DNA of 64,000 nucleotides from positions 1 through 64,000 of the forward strand of contig JACKNJ010000004.1 of assembly GCA_024234895.1 (NCBI GenBank), given 5' to 3'. The notes under the pieces were generated by a model that had not been told where the DNA came from, did no database searches, and saw nothing but the letters and a program-made list of their open reading frames with translations. Positions within the stretch are counted from its first letter, which is position 1, and each line of letters starts with the position of its first letter. Source of the stretch: Gammaproteobacteria bacterium (GTDB lineage: Bacteria; Pseudomonadota; Gammaproteobacteria; JACKNK01). Below are positions 19,644-27,155 of this stretch, piece after piece. A program made the translations under genes and the position numbers.

Positions 19644-20005
19644 TCCAAGGCCCCCTTCTTCCACTCGTAGATGAAGCCGATCACGAGCACGCCGAGGAAG
19701 ACAGCCATCGCGAGCAGGCCAAACAGGCCGATCTCGTCGAGCACCACCGACCACGGAAACAGGAAGGCGATCTCGAGATCGAAGATGATGAACAGGATCG
19801 CGACCAGGTAGTAGCGAACATCGAACTTGATGCGGGAGTCTTCGAAGGGCTCGAAGCCGCATTCGTACGCGGAGGTCTTCTCATCGTCCGGCTTGCGCGG
19901 CGCGAGAATGAAGCCGGCAAGCATCGGACCGACGCCGAAGCCAAGGCCGATCATCAGAAAGATCAGCACCGGCAGATAATTGTCCAGCATCAAAGCGTCT
20001 GGCAT
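19634..20005 (-). CDS. nuoA: NADH-quinone oxidoreductase subunit A
   Basis: A 123-residue, three-helix membrane subunit. It has the conserved loop SAYECGFEPFEDSRIKFDVR with its Cys near the quinone site, and helix LFIIFDLEIAFLFPW. It is the first nuo gene. The ATG at 20005 (MPDALMLDNYL) has GGTGGAG nine bases upstream; a GTG at 20020 and an ATG at 19990 are alternatives. A sigma-70-like promoter lies about 90 bp upstream. Confidence 0.95.
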   Translation of the reverse strand: MPDALMLDNYLPVLIFLMIGLGFGVGPMLAGFILAPRKPDDEKTSAYECGFEPFEDSRIKFDVRYYLVAILFIIFDLEIAFLFPWSVVLDEIGLFGLLAMAVFLGVLVIGFIYEWKKGALEWE

Positions 20006-20102
20006 TGCGTTCGACTCCACCTGCGTTTTATCGACGCCGATGCAGGCGTCGAGTGCGGCCTTAGTGATACTGGTTATTAGCCGCAGCGCGAAAAGGTCAC
20101 GC

Positions 20103-20132
20103 AGTCTAGGCGAGCGCGAAAGAGCGTGTCAA
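20103..20132 (-). promoter_or_regulatory. Sigma-70-type promoter of the nuo operon
   Basis: On the minus strand, TTGACA (20127-20132) and TAGACT (20103-20108) are separated by 18 bp. This would start transcription near 20096, leaving a leader of about 90 nt before nuoA. The flanking 20140-20220 stretch is AT-rich and holds a TGTCATGACA palindrome at 20181-20190, a possible regulator site (inference). Confidence 0.7.
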
Positions 20133-20245
20133 GCAACCCAAAAGAGAGATTTTTCTTGATTTTCAGGCACTTAACAAAATTGTCATGACATGGTCATAGG
20201 TGGTTTTTATGACTTCACGCCAACATTGCCAGACCCCGGAAATGC

Positions 20246-20281
20246 AAACGGCGGACAGGTAATGAAACCTGCCCGCCGTTT
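20246..20281 (-). terminator. Hairpin after secG-tRNA-Leu
   Basis: Arms 20246-20260 and 20267-20281 pair over 15 bp with one G-U pair in the minus-strand transcript, with a 6-nt loop. The T tract after it is weak (GTTTG). It lies 10 bp past the tRNA-Leu 3' end and before the nuo promoter, so it probably ends the tpiA-secG-tRNA transcript. Confidence 0.6.
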
Positions 20282-20290
20282 GGCTCTGGA

Positions 20291-20375
20291 TGGTACCGAC
20301 GGCCGGACTCGAACCGGCACGGCTTGCGCCACTACCCCCTCAAGATAGCGTGTCTACCAATTTCACCACGTCGGC
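20291..20375 (-). tRNA. tRNA-Leu (anticodon GAG)
   Basis: The minus strand reads GCCGACGTGGTGAAATTGG at the 5' end, with a class II variable arm, the T-arm GGTTCGAGTCC and an encoded CCA at 20291-20293. The 7-bp acceptor stem pairs with a terminal G-U as in other leucine tRNAs. The anticodon loop gives CTTGAGG, that is GAG. It follows secG by 24 bp, the same neighbour as leuU in Escherichia coli. Confidence 0.95.
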
Positions 20376-20399
20376 AAAAACTTTTTATCAAGAACGTTG

Positions 20400-20762
20400 T
20401 TACTGAGCCGGAGCCGCAGGCACATCGGACGGCGGCGCCACGGGCACATCGAGCGGGCCAGCCGGCAGTTCAACCTGCTGCTCGATCGTCTCGACCGGCA
20501 CGATCTGTTCGGTAACGCTGGTCGGCGCCTTGACGTTGCCGAACAGATAGGCCAGCGCCAGGCTGGTCACGAAAAACAGGGTCGCCAAGATCGCGGTGGT
20601 GCGGCTCAGGAAATTGCTGGAACCCTGCGCGCCGAACACGGTCGCGGACGCGCCGCTGCCGAAGGCTGCACCGGCGTCGGCACCCTTGCCGTGCTGCATC
20701 AGCACCAGCCCGATCAGGGCCAACGCGATCAGCACATGAAGACCAAGAACGATCTGGTGCAT
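20400..20762 (-). CDS. secG: Protein translocase subunit SecG
   Basis: A 120-residue membrane protein with two helices. It contains the SecG core LIGLVLMQHGKGADAGAAFG and TVFGAQGSSNFLSRTTAILA between them. It stabilises the SecYEG protein-export channel. The C-terminal 40 residues are rich in Pro, Val and acidic residues, as usual. It lies 6 bp after tpiA and before tRNA-Leu, a conserved gammaproteobacterial order. Confidence 0.96.
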   Translation of the reverse strand: MHQIVLGLHVLIALALIGLVLMQHGKGADAGAAFGSGASATVFGAQGSSNFLSRTTAILATLFFVTSLALAYLFGNVKAPTSVTEQIVPVETIEQQVELPAGPLDVPVAPPSDVPAAPAQ

Positions 20763-20768
20763 CGTCGA

Positions 20769-21518
20769 TCAGCCCCCAGCGCGGCAAATGCCGAGGAAGT
20801 CGTCCGCGACCAGCGCGGCGCCACCGATCAGGCCACCGTCGATGTCCGGCTGCGCGATCAGCTCGGCGGCATTGCCGGGCTTCATGCTGCCGCCGTACAG
20901 GATCTGCACCTTCTCGGCAACGGCTGCATCCAGACCGGCAATCTTGGCGCGGATGAATGCATGCACCGCCTGCGCCTGTTCCGGGGACGCGGTCAGACCG
21001 GTACCGATGGCCCAGACCGGCTCGTAGGCGATCACGGCGTCATTCAGCGCGGCCACGCCTTCGAGCGCGATCACCGCGTCAAGCTGACGGGCGACCACTT
21101 CCTCGGTGACGTTGCCTTCCCGCTCCGCCAGCGACTCGCCGACACAGAGGATCGGGGTCATGCCATGGCGACGGGCGGCGGCAAATTTCCTGGCGGTGTC
21201 CTCGTCGGCCTCGCAGAACAGGCTGCGGCGCTCCGAGTGACCGACGATCACGTACTGACAGCCAAAGTCGTTCAGCATCGGGCCGGAAACTTCGCCGGTG
21301 TAGGCACCGGAATCCTCGGTCGCGATGTCCTGCGCGCCGAAACCGATATTGGATCCAGCGAGTTGGGCCTGCACGTCAGCCAGGTAAACGTAGGGAGCGC
21401 AAACCGCAACCTGGGCATTCACATCGCCCATGCCGGCCTTGATGCCATCCAGCAGACCTTTGATGCTTTCGCGGGAACCGTTCATCTTCCAGTTACCGGC
21501 TACGAGCACTTGACGCAT
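20769..21518 (-). CDS. tpiA: Triosephosphate isomerase
   Basis: A 249-residue TIM barrel. It has AGNWKMNG at the N terminus (catalytic Lys), GHSERR near residue 95 (catalytic His), AYEPVWAIGTG near 165 (catalytic Glu) and YGGSMKPGNA near 210 for phosphate binding. It interconverts dihydroxyacetone phosphate and glyceraldehyde 3-phosphate in the cytoplasm. It is first in the tpiA-secG-tRNA unit. Confidence 0.97.
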   Translation of the reverse strand: MRQVLVAGNWKMNGSRESIKGLLDGIKAGMGDVNAQVAVCAPYVYLADVQAQLAGSNIGFGAQDIATEDSGAYTGEVSGPMLNDFGCQYVIVGHSERRSLFCEADEDTARKFAAARRHGMTPILCVGESLAEREGNVTEEVVARQLDAVIALEGVAALNDAVIAYEPVWAIGTGLTASPEQAQAVHAFIRAKIAGLDAAVAEKVQILYGGSMKPGNAAELIAQPDIDGGLIGGAALVADDFLGICRAGG

Positions 21519-21596
21519 AACAGACTCTCTATCGCTTGACGCTATTCGGGGCGGATTTCAAAGAGCGGCGCACTTTACCCGCGCCCCCCCCAAATA

Positions 21597-22220
21597 TCAA
21601 TTGGCCCGGATGTGCTTGCGCAGGCCATCCAGACGGGTCGCCACCACCGGCAATCGCGCCACCAGAAGCACGGCGAGGACCGCCCCATACAGCAGCGGTT
21701 CGCGCCAATCCGCCTTCACCGACCAGAGGAAGTGCAGCACCCCGAGCACGGCGATGGCATACACCGCCCGGTGCAATTGCCGCCAGCGTCCACCGAGACG
21801 ACGGATCATCGCGTCGGTGGACGTGACCGCGAGCGGAATCAGCAACAGGAAGCCGGTGAATCCGACCGTGATGTAGGGACGCTTGACGATGTCCTTGACG
21901 ATCTCGTCCCAGGCAAAGAGATGGTCCAGGACCAGCCAGGTCGTGAAATGCAGGCCTATGTAGAAGAAGGTGTAGAGACCCAACATCCGCCGCACGCGCA
22001 GCAGTTTCCCCCACCCGGTAAGACGCCGCAGCGGCGTGATCGCCAAGGTCAGCAGCAGGAGACGCAAGCCCCAGTCGCCGGTGCGGTGAGTGATGTCCTT
22101 GATCGGCTCCGCCGCCAGCCCCCCCGTCAGCGCGTCGATCACGATGCCTGCGAACGGCAGCAGCGCCAGCACGAATACCAGCGGTTTGAACCAACGACTG
22201 TTTAGGAATCGATCGATCAC
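21597..22220 (-). CDS. msrQ: MsrQ-like haem-binding membrane protein (YedZ family)
   Basis: About 207 residues with six predicted helices and the ferric-reductase-like domain. Landmarks are HRTGDWGLRLLLLTLAITPL, RRMLGLYTFFYIGLHFTTWL (haem-ligand His region) and WRQLHRAVYAIAVLGVLHFL with further histidines. In the family MsrQ feeds electrons from the respiratory chain to the periplasmic methionine sulfoxide reductase MsrP. No msrP gene is next to it. The start is uncertain: I chose GTG at 22220 (VIDRFLNSRW); the frame is open to a TTG at 22271. Confidence 0.82.
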   Translation of the reverse strand: MIDRFLNSRWFKPLVFVLALLPFAGIVIDALTGGLAAEPIKDITHRTGDWGLRLLLLTLAITPLRRLTGWGKLLRVRRMLGLYTFFYIGLHFTTWLVLDHLFAWDEIVKDIVKRPYITVGFTGFLLLIPLAVTSTDAMIRRLGGRWRQLHRAVYAIAVLGVLHFLWSVKADWREPLLYGAVLAVLLVARLPVVATRLDGLRKHIRAN

Positions 22221-22458
22221 CTGGTCAACATCTCGTCTATTTGAAAGTGTGTTCGCCGGCCAATTAACCAAGGTGCAGACGTAATCAGGAGCCCGTGGAT
22301 GTCCACTTCAGACTCCGCCCGGCGAGCGACAAAGGCCGGTTGACTAGGCGGAATCGACGTCTCACTCAGGCAATGGCCATCGCGCATTGAGACCGCCACA
22401 TGGCGCGGAATCTCGCGGCTGCTACCATCCGGGCGGCATCCACTACGCAAGCCTGAAC

Positions 22459-22971
22459 GTGTTCGTCAAACTGCTGCTGGCCGCCGCCCTGTTGGGCGCG
22501 ATCTATTTCTTCCTGCGCTGGTTTTCCCGCACGCCGCCCGACAAGGTCGGGCAGGTCCTGCGGCGCGGCGGTTTCACGCTGTTCCTCATCGTCATCGTAT
22601 TACTGGCCCTGACCGGTCGGCTGAACTGGATTTTCGCCCTGCTGGCCGCGCTGATCCCATGGGTTCAGCGCGCCTTCGGCCTGCTGCGACTGCTGCCCTT
22701 CATCCAGAAACTTTACCAACGGCTCCGCAGTGGCGGCGCCCAGGCGGAAGAATCGCCCGGTCAACGTCCGCCCCCCGCCACCGGCGGCGCCATGACCGAA
22801 GCCGAAGCCTACGAAGCCCTTGGCTTGAAATCGGGCGCAACCCGCGAAGAGGTCGTCGCCGCGCACCGCAGGCTGATGCAGAAGCTGCATCCTGATCGAG
22901 GCGGGAATGACTGGCTGGCCTCACGGATCAATCAGGCGCGGGACCTGCTGCTGAGCAGACTTGGCGGCTGA
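22459..22971 (+). CDS. Membrane-anchored J-domain protein
   Basis: About 170 residues: an N-terminal membrane segment (FVKLLLAAALLGAIYFFLRW), a second helix pair (FTLFLIVIVLLALTGRLNWI and following), a Pro/Gln-rich linker, then a short C-terminal J domain. The J domain has MTEAEAYEALGLKSGATREE and LMQKLHPDRGGNDWLAS, with the HPD motif that stimulates Hsp70 ATPase. Layout resembles mitochondrial Tim14/Pam18-type proteins. The start is uncertain: a GTG at 22459 fits the first helix; the frame is open to 22387. Flagellar genes follow on the same strand, with no proven link. Confidence 0.75.
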   Translation: MFVKLLLAAALLGAIYFFLRWFSRTPPDKVGQVLRRGGFTLFLIVIVLLALTGRLNWIFALLAALIPWVQRAFGLLRLLPFIQKLYQRLRSGGAQAEESPGQRPPPATGGAMTEAEAYEALGLKSGATREEVVAAHRRLMQKLHPDRGGNDWLASRINQARDLLLSRLGG

Positions 22972-23141
22972 CCGCCGCGCACCGCATAGATCGCGCCGAC
23001 CGGCGCTGGCGGGAAATCTGACACTGCGCCCGCAACGGGCCGTCCGCAAATGGCGTCAATATTTCCGTCAGATGCCCTGATCCAACCGTGGCACCCGCCT
23101 TTGCCGCATGCCGGAATTTTTATAAAAAAGATAATTAATCA

Positions 23142-23157
23142 ATAGCTTGCAAGCTAT
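23142..23157. promoter_or_regulatory. Perfect 16-bp palindrome upstream of fliM
   Basis: ATAGCTTGCAAGCTAT is a perfect palindrome. It abuts the candidate sigma-54 promoter that follows at 23157 and lies in an AT-rich patch. Its position fits an activator or repressor operator (inference); I do not recognise the binding protein. Confidence 0.5.
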
Positions 23158-23172
23158 GGCACACGCTGTGCT
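23157..23172 (+). promoter_or_regulatory. Candidate sigma-54 promoter of the flagellar operon
   Basis: TGGCACACGCTGTGCT matches the RpoN consensus TGGCACG-N4-TTGCW, with GG at 23158-23159 and GC at 23170-23171 exactly 10 bp apart. Transcription would start near 23183, about 30 nt before the fliM ATG at 23212. In Pseudomonas-type hierarchies the class II flagellar genes are RpoN/FleQ-dependent, which fits this block. Confidence 0.7.
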
Positions 23173-23211
23173 CTGGTCCGTCTGACCCAACCGTTCACCG
23201 GACACGAGCAA

Positions 23212-24213
23212 ATGGCCGAATCCGAAAAAATTCTCGAACAGGACGAACTCGACGCCCTGATGCAGTCCGTGCAGGCCACGGATGCGCCGAAACCCCGTCG
23301 TGGCAGCAGCATCGCGCGAGCCAGCGAGGACATCCGTTCCTACGACTTCGCCGCGCCCGGTCGCATCATTTCGACCTACATGCCGCAGCTTGAGCTGATC
23401 AACGAGCGCTTCTCGCGCACGTTCCGGCCCGCGCTGTTCAACCTGCTGCACCAATACGCCGATCTGTCCAAGGGCACCATCGACGTGTATTCGTTCGCCG
23501 ACTACCTGAACCAGTTGAGCGCTCCGATGAGCATCAACATGGTCCGCATCCGCCCGCTGCGCGGCACCGCGATGGTCGTCATCGAACCCAACCTCATCTA
23601 CACCATCGTCGACAGCTTCTTCGGCGGCAAAGGCCGTCCATCCACCACCAAGCGCCAGGACTTCACCCCGTCCGAGGTGCGCCTGACCCACATGCTGCTC
23701 GAAGCCGCGCTCGACGCGCTCAAGCAAGCATGGTCCTACATCCAGTCACTGGAATTCGAATTCCTGTACTCGGAGACCAACCCGCAGTTCGCCAGCATCA
23801 TGGCGGAGGGCGACTCCGAGGTGATGGTGGTCTCCAAGTTCACCGTGCAGATGGGCGAACGCAGCGGCGAGATCCACATCAACATGCCGTATTCGATGCT
23901 CGAGCCGCTGCGCGCGCGCCTCTCCGCGTCGATCCAGAACAGCGACCAGGAACCGGACGTCCGCTTCAAGAACAGCCTGAAGAGCGGCATGCATGGCGTT
24001 CAGGTCGAAGTGCGCGCGGAACTCGAACCGGTCTCCATCACCCTGGAAGACCTGACCCACGTCCGCGTCGGCGACGTCATCCCCGTGGCCGACGTCAGCC
24101 ACGCCACCCTCTACGTCGGCGATGTCCCCGTGCACGAAGGCCGCGCCGGCACTTACCGCGGCCACGCCGCCCTCCAGGTCGACGACTGCCTGCTTCCCAG
24201 CCTGAAACGCTGA
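23212..24213 (+). CDS. fliM: Flagellar motor switch protein FliM
   Basis: A 333-residue C-ring protein. The N terminus has EKILEQDELDALMQ, the short helix that binds phospho-CheY. A CheC-like middle domain follows (YDFAAPGRIISTYMPQLELI onward, with RPLRGTAMVVIEPNLIY and FFGGKG), then the C-terminal SpoA domain that packs with FliN. It transmits chemotaxis signals to rotation direction. It heads the operon here; fliL, which usually precedes it, is absent. Confidence 0.97.
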   Translation: MAESEKILEQDELDALMQSVQATDAPKPRRGSSIARASEDIRSYDFAAPGRIISTYMPQLELINERFSRTFRPALFNLLHQYADLSKGTIDVYSFADYLNQLSAPMSINMVRIRPLRGTAMVVIEPNLIYTIVDSFFGGKGRPSTTKRQDFTPSEVRLTHMLLEAALDALKQAWSYIQSLEFEFLYSETNPQFASIMAEGDSEVMVVSKFTVQMGERSGEIHINMPYSMLEPLRARLSASIQNSDQEPDVRFKNSLKSGMHGVQVEVRAELEPVSITLEDLTHVRVGDVIPVADVSHATLYVGDVPVHEGRAGTYRGHAALQVDDCLLPSLKR

Positions 24214-24261
24214 CGGCACCCCTATCCAGACCGCTATCGACTTAACCCGAGGCCAGACACC

Positions 24262-24714
24262 ATGAGCGAATTCGACATTCCCACCACCGACAGCCCGAGC
24301 CTGGACGACCTGCCCACCACGCCGAGTCCCGCAGCACCGAAGGCCAGGGCTGAATTCAAATCCAACCCGAGCGCGCCGGACAGCGGCGACCTGCTCGGCG
24401 GCGCGATCGCCAGAAACAAGGGCAACGGCAAGGATCTGCACCAGGACATCCAGGAGGCCCACATCGAGGTCATCATGGACGTGCCGGTCACCCTGTCCCT
24501 GGAGATCGGTCGCACCCGCATCACCATCCGCGACCTGCTGCAGCTGAACCCCGGTTCCGTGGTCAAGCTGGAGCGCATGGCCGGTGAGCCCATGGACATC
24601 ATGGTCAACGGCACCCTGGTCGCGAAGGGCGAAGTGGTCACCGTCGGCGAAAAGTTCGGCGTGCGTATCGCCGAAGTCGTCAGCCCGGAAGAGCGTATCC
24701 GGAGCCTGCGGTGA
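24262..24714 (+). CDS. fliN: Flagellar motor switch protein FliN
   Basis: A 150-residue C-ring protein. The first 70 residues are a Pro/Ser-rich, poorly conserved extension. The SpoA domain follows: DVPVTLSLEIGRTRITIRDL, LNPGSVVKLERMAGEPMDIM and VRIAEVVSPEERIRSL. It polymerises at the base of the C ring and docks the export ATPase complex in the family. Its stop overlaps the fliO GTG start by 4 bp (GTGA). Confidence 0.96.
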   Translation: MSEFDIPTTDSPSLDDLPTTPSPAAPKARAEFKSNPSAPDSGDLLGGAIARNKGNGKDLHQDIQEAHIEVIMDVPVTLSLEIGRTRITIRDLLQLNPGSVVKLERMAGEPMDIMVNGTLVAKGEVVTVGEKFGVRIAEVVSPEERIRSLR

Positions 24715-25181
24715 AGCATCCGCAACACCTCATCGCACGGGCTTCCGTGACGGCAGGCCTCGGCCTGCTCGCGTCCAGCGCCTGGGCGGCGGAGGCGGTC
24801 AACGGCGCCGCCAGTCTCGCCAAGGTGCTGATCGTGCTGATGCTCATCATCGGCCTGATCTTCGGCGCCGGCTGGTTTCTGCGCCGCTACGGCCTGCCCG
24901 GGCAGAACCGGCAGACCGGCATGCTGCAAACCCTCGACACCCTGCACCTCGGTGCGCGTGAGCGCATCGTGCTGCTCGGCGTCGGCGAGCAGCGCATCGT
25001 GATCGGCGTGAGCGGCACGCAGATGAACGCGCTGGGCCAGTTCCACGCCGACGATATCGGCGACATCCCGACGGTGACCGAGCCTGCGCCGGCGGCACCA
25101 CCCGCCGCCGCAGAGCGCGTCAAATTTGCCGACGCCCTGCGCGCGAGCCTTACCAGGCAGTTGCCCGGCCTGAAGGGTTGA
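24711..25181 (+). CDS. fliO: Flagellar biosynthesis protein FliO (GTG start)
   Basis: A 156-residue protein with a signal-like first segment, one clear transmembrane helix (LAKVLIVLMLIIGLIFGAGW) and a cytoplasmic FliO domain, LGARERIVLLGVGEQRIVIG. It assists assembly of the FliP ring of the export gate. The start is GTG at 24711, overlapping fliN by 4 bp. Length and weak conservation are usual for FliO; the position between fliN and fliP supports the call. Confidence 0.92.
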   Translation: MKHPQHLIARASVTAGLGLLASSAWAAEAVNGAASLAKVLIVLMLIIGLIFGAGWFLRRYGLPGQNRQTGMLQTLDTLHLGARERIVLLGVGEQRIVIGVSGTQMNALGQFHADDIGDIPTVTEPAPAAPPAAAERVKFADALRASLTRQLPGLKG

Positions 25182-25186
25182 CGGTC

Positions 25187-25951
25187 ATGAAGCCCCTCAC
25201 CCGCTCCGTCATTTACGCCCTCTCCGCCGCCGCAATGCTGTGGATCGCCGCCAGCAACGCCCACGCCGCCGCGGGCGACCTGACCATCGTCGAGATGCAG
25301 ACCGGCGCCGATGGTGCCCAGACCTGGAGCCTGAAGATCCAGCTGCTGGTCATGATGACGCTGATGACGCTGCTGCCGTCGCTGCTGATCAGCATGACCG
25401 CGTTCACCCGCATCATCATCGTCATGGCCATCCTGCGGCAGGCGATGGGCACCATGAGCACGCCCTCCAACCAGATCCTGATCGGCCTGGCGCTGTTCAT
25501 GACCTTCTTCGTGATGGCGCCGACCTTCGAGCGCATCCACACCGAAGGTCTGGAGCCCTACCTGAACGAGGAGATTCCGCTCGAATCCGCGATCGACAAG
25601 GCGCGCGCGCCGATCCAGGAATTCATGCTCGGCCAGACCCGCGAGAACGACCTCGCCATGTTCACCGGCCTGTCCGGTCGCGACGGCATCGAATCCCGCG
25701 AGGACGTGCCGTTCTCGGTGCTGCTGCCGGCCTTCATGACCAGCGAGATCAAGACCGCGTTCACGATGGGCTTCCTGCTGTTCATCCCCTTCCTGATCAT
25801 CGACCTCGTCGTCGCCTCCGTGCTGATGAGCATGGGCATGATGATGCTGTCGCCGATGATGATCTCGACCCCGTTCAAGATCCTGTTGTTCGTGCTCGTC
25901 GACGGCTGGACGCTGCTGATGGGGACCCTCGCCGGGAGCTTCCTGACATGA
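25187..25951 (+). CDS. fliP: Flagellar export gate protein FliP
   Basis: A 254-residue membrane protein. It has a cleavable signal peptide (SAAAMLWIAASNAHA), then LLPSLLISMTAFTRIIIVMA, RQAMGTMSTPSNQILIGLAL and a C-terminal FLLFIPFLIIDLVVASVLMS with MGMMMLSP. FliP5-FliQ4-FliR1 form the export channel. I choose the ATG at 25187; a TTG at 25178 overlaps the fliO stop. It overlaps fliQ by 4 bp. Confidence 0.97.
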   Translation: MKPLTRSVIYALSAAAMLWIAASNAHAAAGDLTIVEMQTGADGAQTWSLKIQLLVMMTLMTLLPSLLISMTAFTRIIIVMAILRQAMGTMSTPSNQILIGLALFMTFFVMAPTFERIHTEGLEPYLNEEIPLESAIDKARAPIQEFMLGQTRENDLAMFTGLSGRDGIESREDVPFSVLLPAFMTSEIKTAFTMGFLLFIPFLIIDLVVASVLMSMGMMMLSPMMISTPFKILLFVLVDGWTLLMGTLAGSFLT

Positions 25952-26217
25952 CCCCCGACGGCGCCATCAACGTGATGCAGGAAGCCCTGTGGATCACCGT
26001 GCTGCTGGCCGCCGTGCCGCTGCTCGCGGCGCTCGGTATCGGCCTGCTGGTGGCCGTGTTCCAGGCCGCCACCCAGATCAACGAAATGACGCTGAGCTTC
26101 GTTCCGAAGCTGCTCGTGATGGCGCTGGCGATGCTGTTCGCCGGCCATTGGATGCTCGGCCTGATCATCGATTACACCCAGCGTCTGATGACCAGCATCC
26201 CGAGCATGTTGGGATGA
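25948..26217 (+). CDS. fliQ: Flagellar export gate protein FliQ
   Basis: An 89-residue, two-helix protein: MTPDGAINVMQEALWITVLL, then GLLVAVFQAATQINEMTLSF and KLLVMALAMLFAGHWMLGLI. The ATQINEMTLSFVPK loop is the FliQ signature. It starts with an ATGA overlap to fliP and ends at 26217. A dispersed inverted repeat follows before fliR. Confidence 0.96.
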   Translation: MTPDGAINVMQEALWITVLLAAVPLLAALGIGLLVAVFQAATQINEMTLSFVPKLLVMALAMLFAGHWMLGLIIDYTQRLMTSIPSMLG

Positions 26218-26243
26218 ACTCCCTGTATCTGGCCCACATGCCC

Positions 26244-26316
26244 GTAGGAGCGGCTTCAGCCGCGATCGGCATCTGCGTGTTCGACCTACGCCCTTCGCGG
26301 CTGAAGCCGCTCCTAC
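26244..26316. repeat. GTAGGAGCGGCTTCAGCC-type inverted repeat inside the flagellar operon
   Basis: Arms 26244-26265 (GTAGGAGCGGCTTCAGCCGC plus GA) and 26295-26316 are perfect 22-nt inverted copies with a 29-bp centre. It fills most of the 122-bp gap between fliQ and fliR; all other neighbouring genes in this operon overlap or nearly touch. As RNA it could form a strong stem-loop within the polycistronic message. Confidence 0.85.
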
Positions 26317-26339
26317 ACACAGCAAACACCTGACTCGTC

Positions 26340-27155
26340 ATGCCCTTCGACATCGACCAGTTCTCGGCCCTGATGGCGCAGTTCATGGTGCCGTTCCTGC
26401 GCATCGCCGCGCTGTTCAGCGTCGCGCCGGTGCTGGGCCACCGCAATCTGCCGACCAACGTCCGCATCGCGCTGGCCGCGCCGGTGGCGATCTTCGTCGG
26501 TGGCCTGCTGCCGCCGGTCGGCGACCTCGCCAGCTACGACCCGCTGTCGATCTCCGGCTTTCTGTTCATCGCCGGCCAGATCGTCATCGGCCTCGCCATC
26601 GGCTTCGCGTTCCGCATGGTGTTCTCCGCACTGGAGATCGGCGGGCAAGTCATCTCCATGCAGATGGGCCTCGGCTTCGCGGAGATGACCGACCCGGCCA
26701 GCGGCGCGCGCGTGCCGTCGCTGGGCCACATGTACAACATCCTCGGCACCCTCGTTTTCCTCGGTCTCGATGGCCACCTGATGCTGGTTCAGCTGCTGGT
26801 CGACAGCTTCGAACTGCTGCCGATCGGTCAGGGCACGATCGCCCCGATCGGCGCCCGTCAGCTCGCCGACTGGGGCGTGAAGATGTTCCAGGGCGCGGTC
26901 ATGCTGGCGCTGCCCGCCATCGCCGCGCTGCTCGCGGTCAACCTCGCTGCCGGCGTCATGTCGCGCGCGGTGCCGCAGTTCAACATGATGATCGCCTTCC
27001 CGATGATCCTGCTGCTCGGTCTGATCATCCTCGCCGTCACCGTGCCGCAGTTCTTCGAACACTTCGAAGGCATGTTGACGGACATCCTGACCACGCTCGG
27101 CACCGCGCTCGGCGAGCCGGCCGCGCCCAGCCTCGGAATCGATCCCAATGGCTGA
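26340..27155 (+). CDS. fliR: Flagellar export gate protein FliR
   Basis: A 271-residue membrane protein with six predicted helices. Landmarks are FMVPFLRIAALFSVAPVLGH, the charged VPSLGHMYNILGTLVFLGLD region, and LPAIAALLAVNLAAGVMSRA followed by VPQFNMM. FliR caps the FliP-FliQ helical assembly at the gate. It ends 8 bp inside flhB. The start at 26340 lies 24 bp after the inverted repeat. Confidence 0.96.
   Translation: MPFDIDQFSALMAQFMVPFLRIAALFSVAPVLGHRNLPTNVRIALAAPVAIFVGGLLPPVGDLASYDPLSISGFLFIAGQIVIGLAIGFAFRMVFSALEIGGQVISMQMGLGFAEMTDPASGARVPSLGHMYNILGTLVFLGLDGHLMLVQLLVDSFELLPIGQGTIAPIGARQLADWGVKMFQGAVMLALPAIAALLAVNLAAGVMSRAVPQFNMMIAFPMILLLGLIILAVTVPQFFEHFEGMLTDILTTLGTALGEPAAPSLGIDPNG

Noticed and set aside
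23089..23104. Second sigma-54-like site TGGCAC...TTGC upstream of fliM
   Set aside because: GG and GC are 11 bp apart instead of 10, so the site at 23157 is the better candidate.
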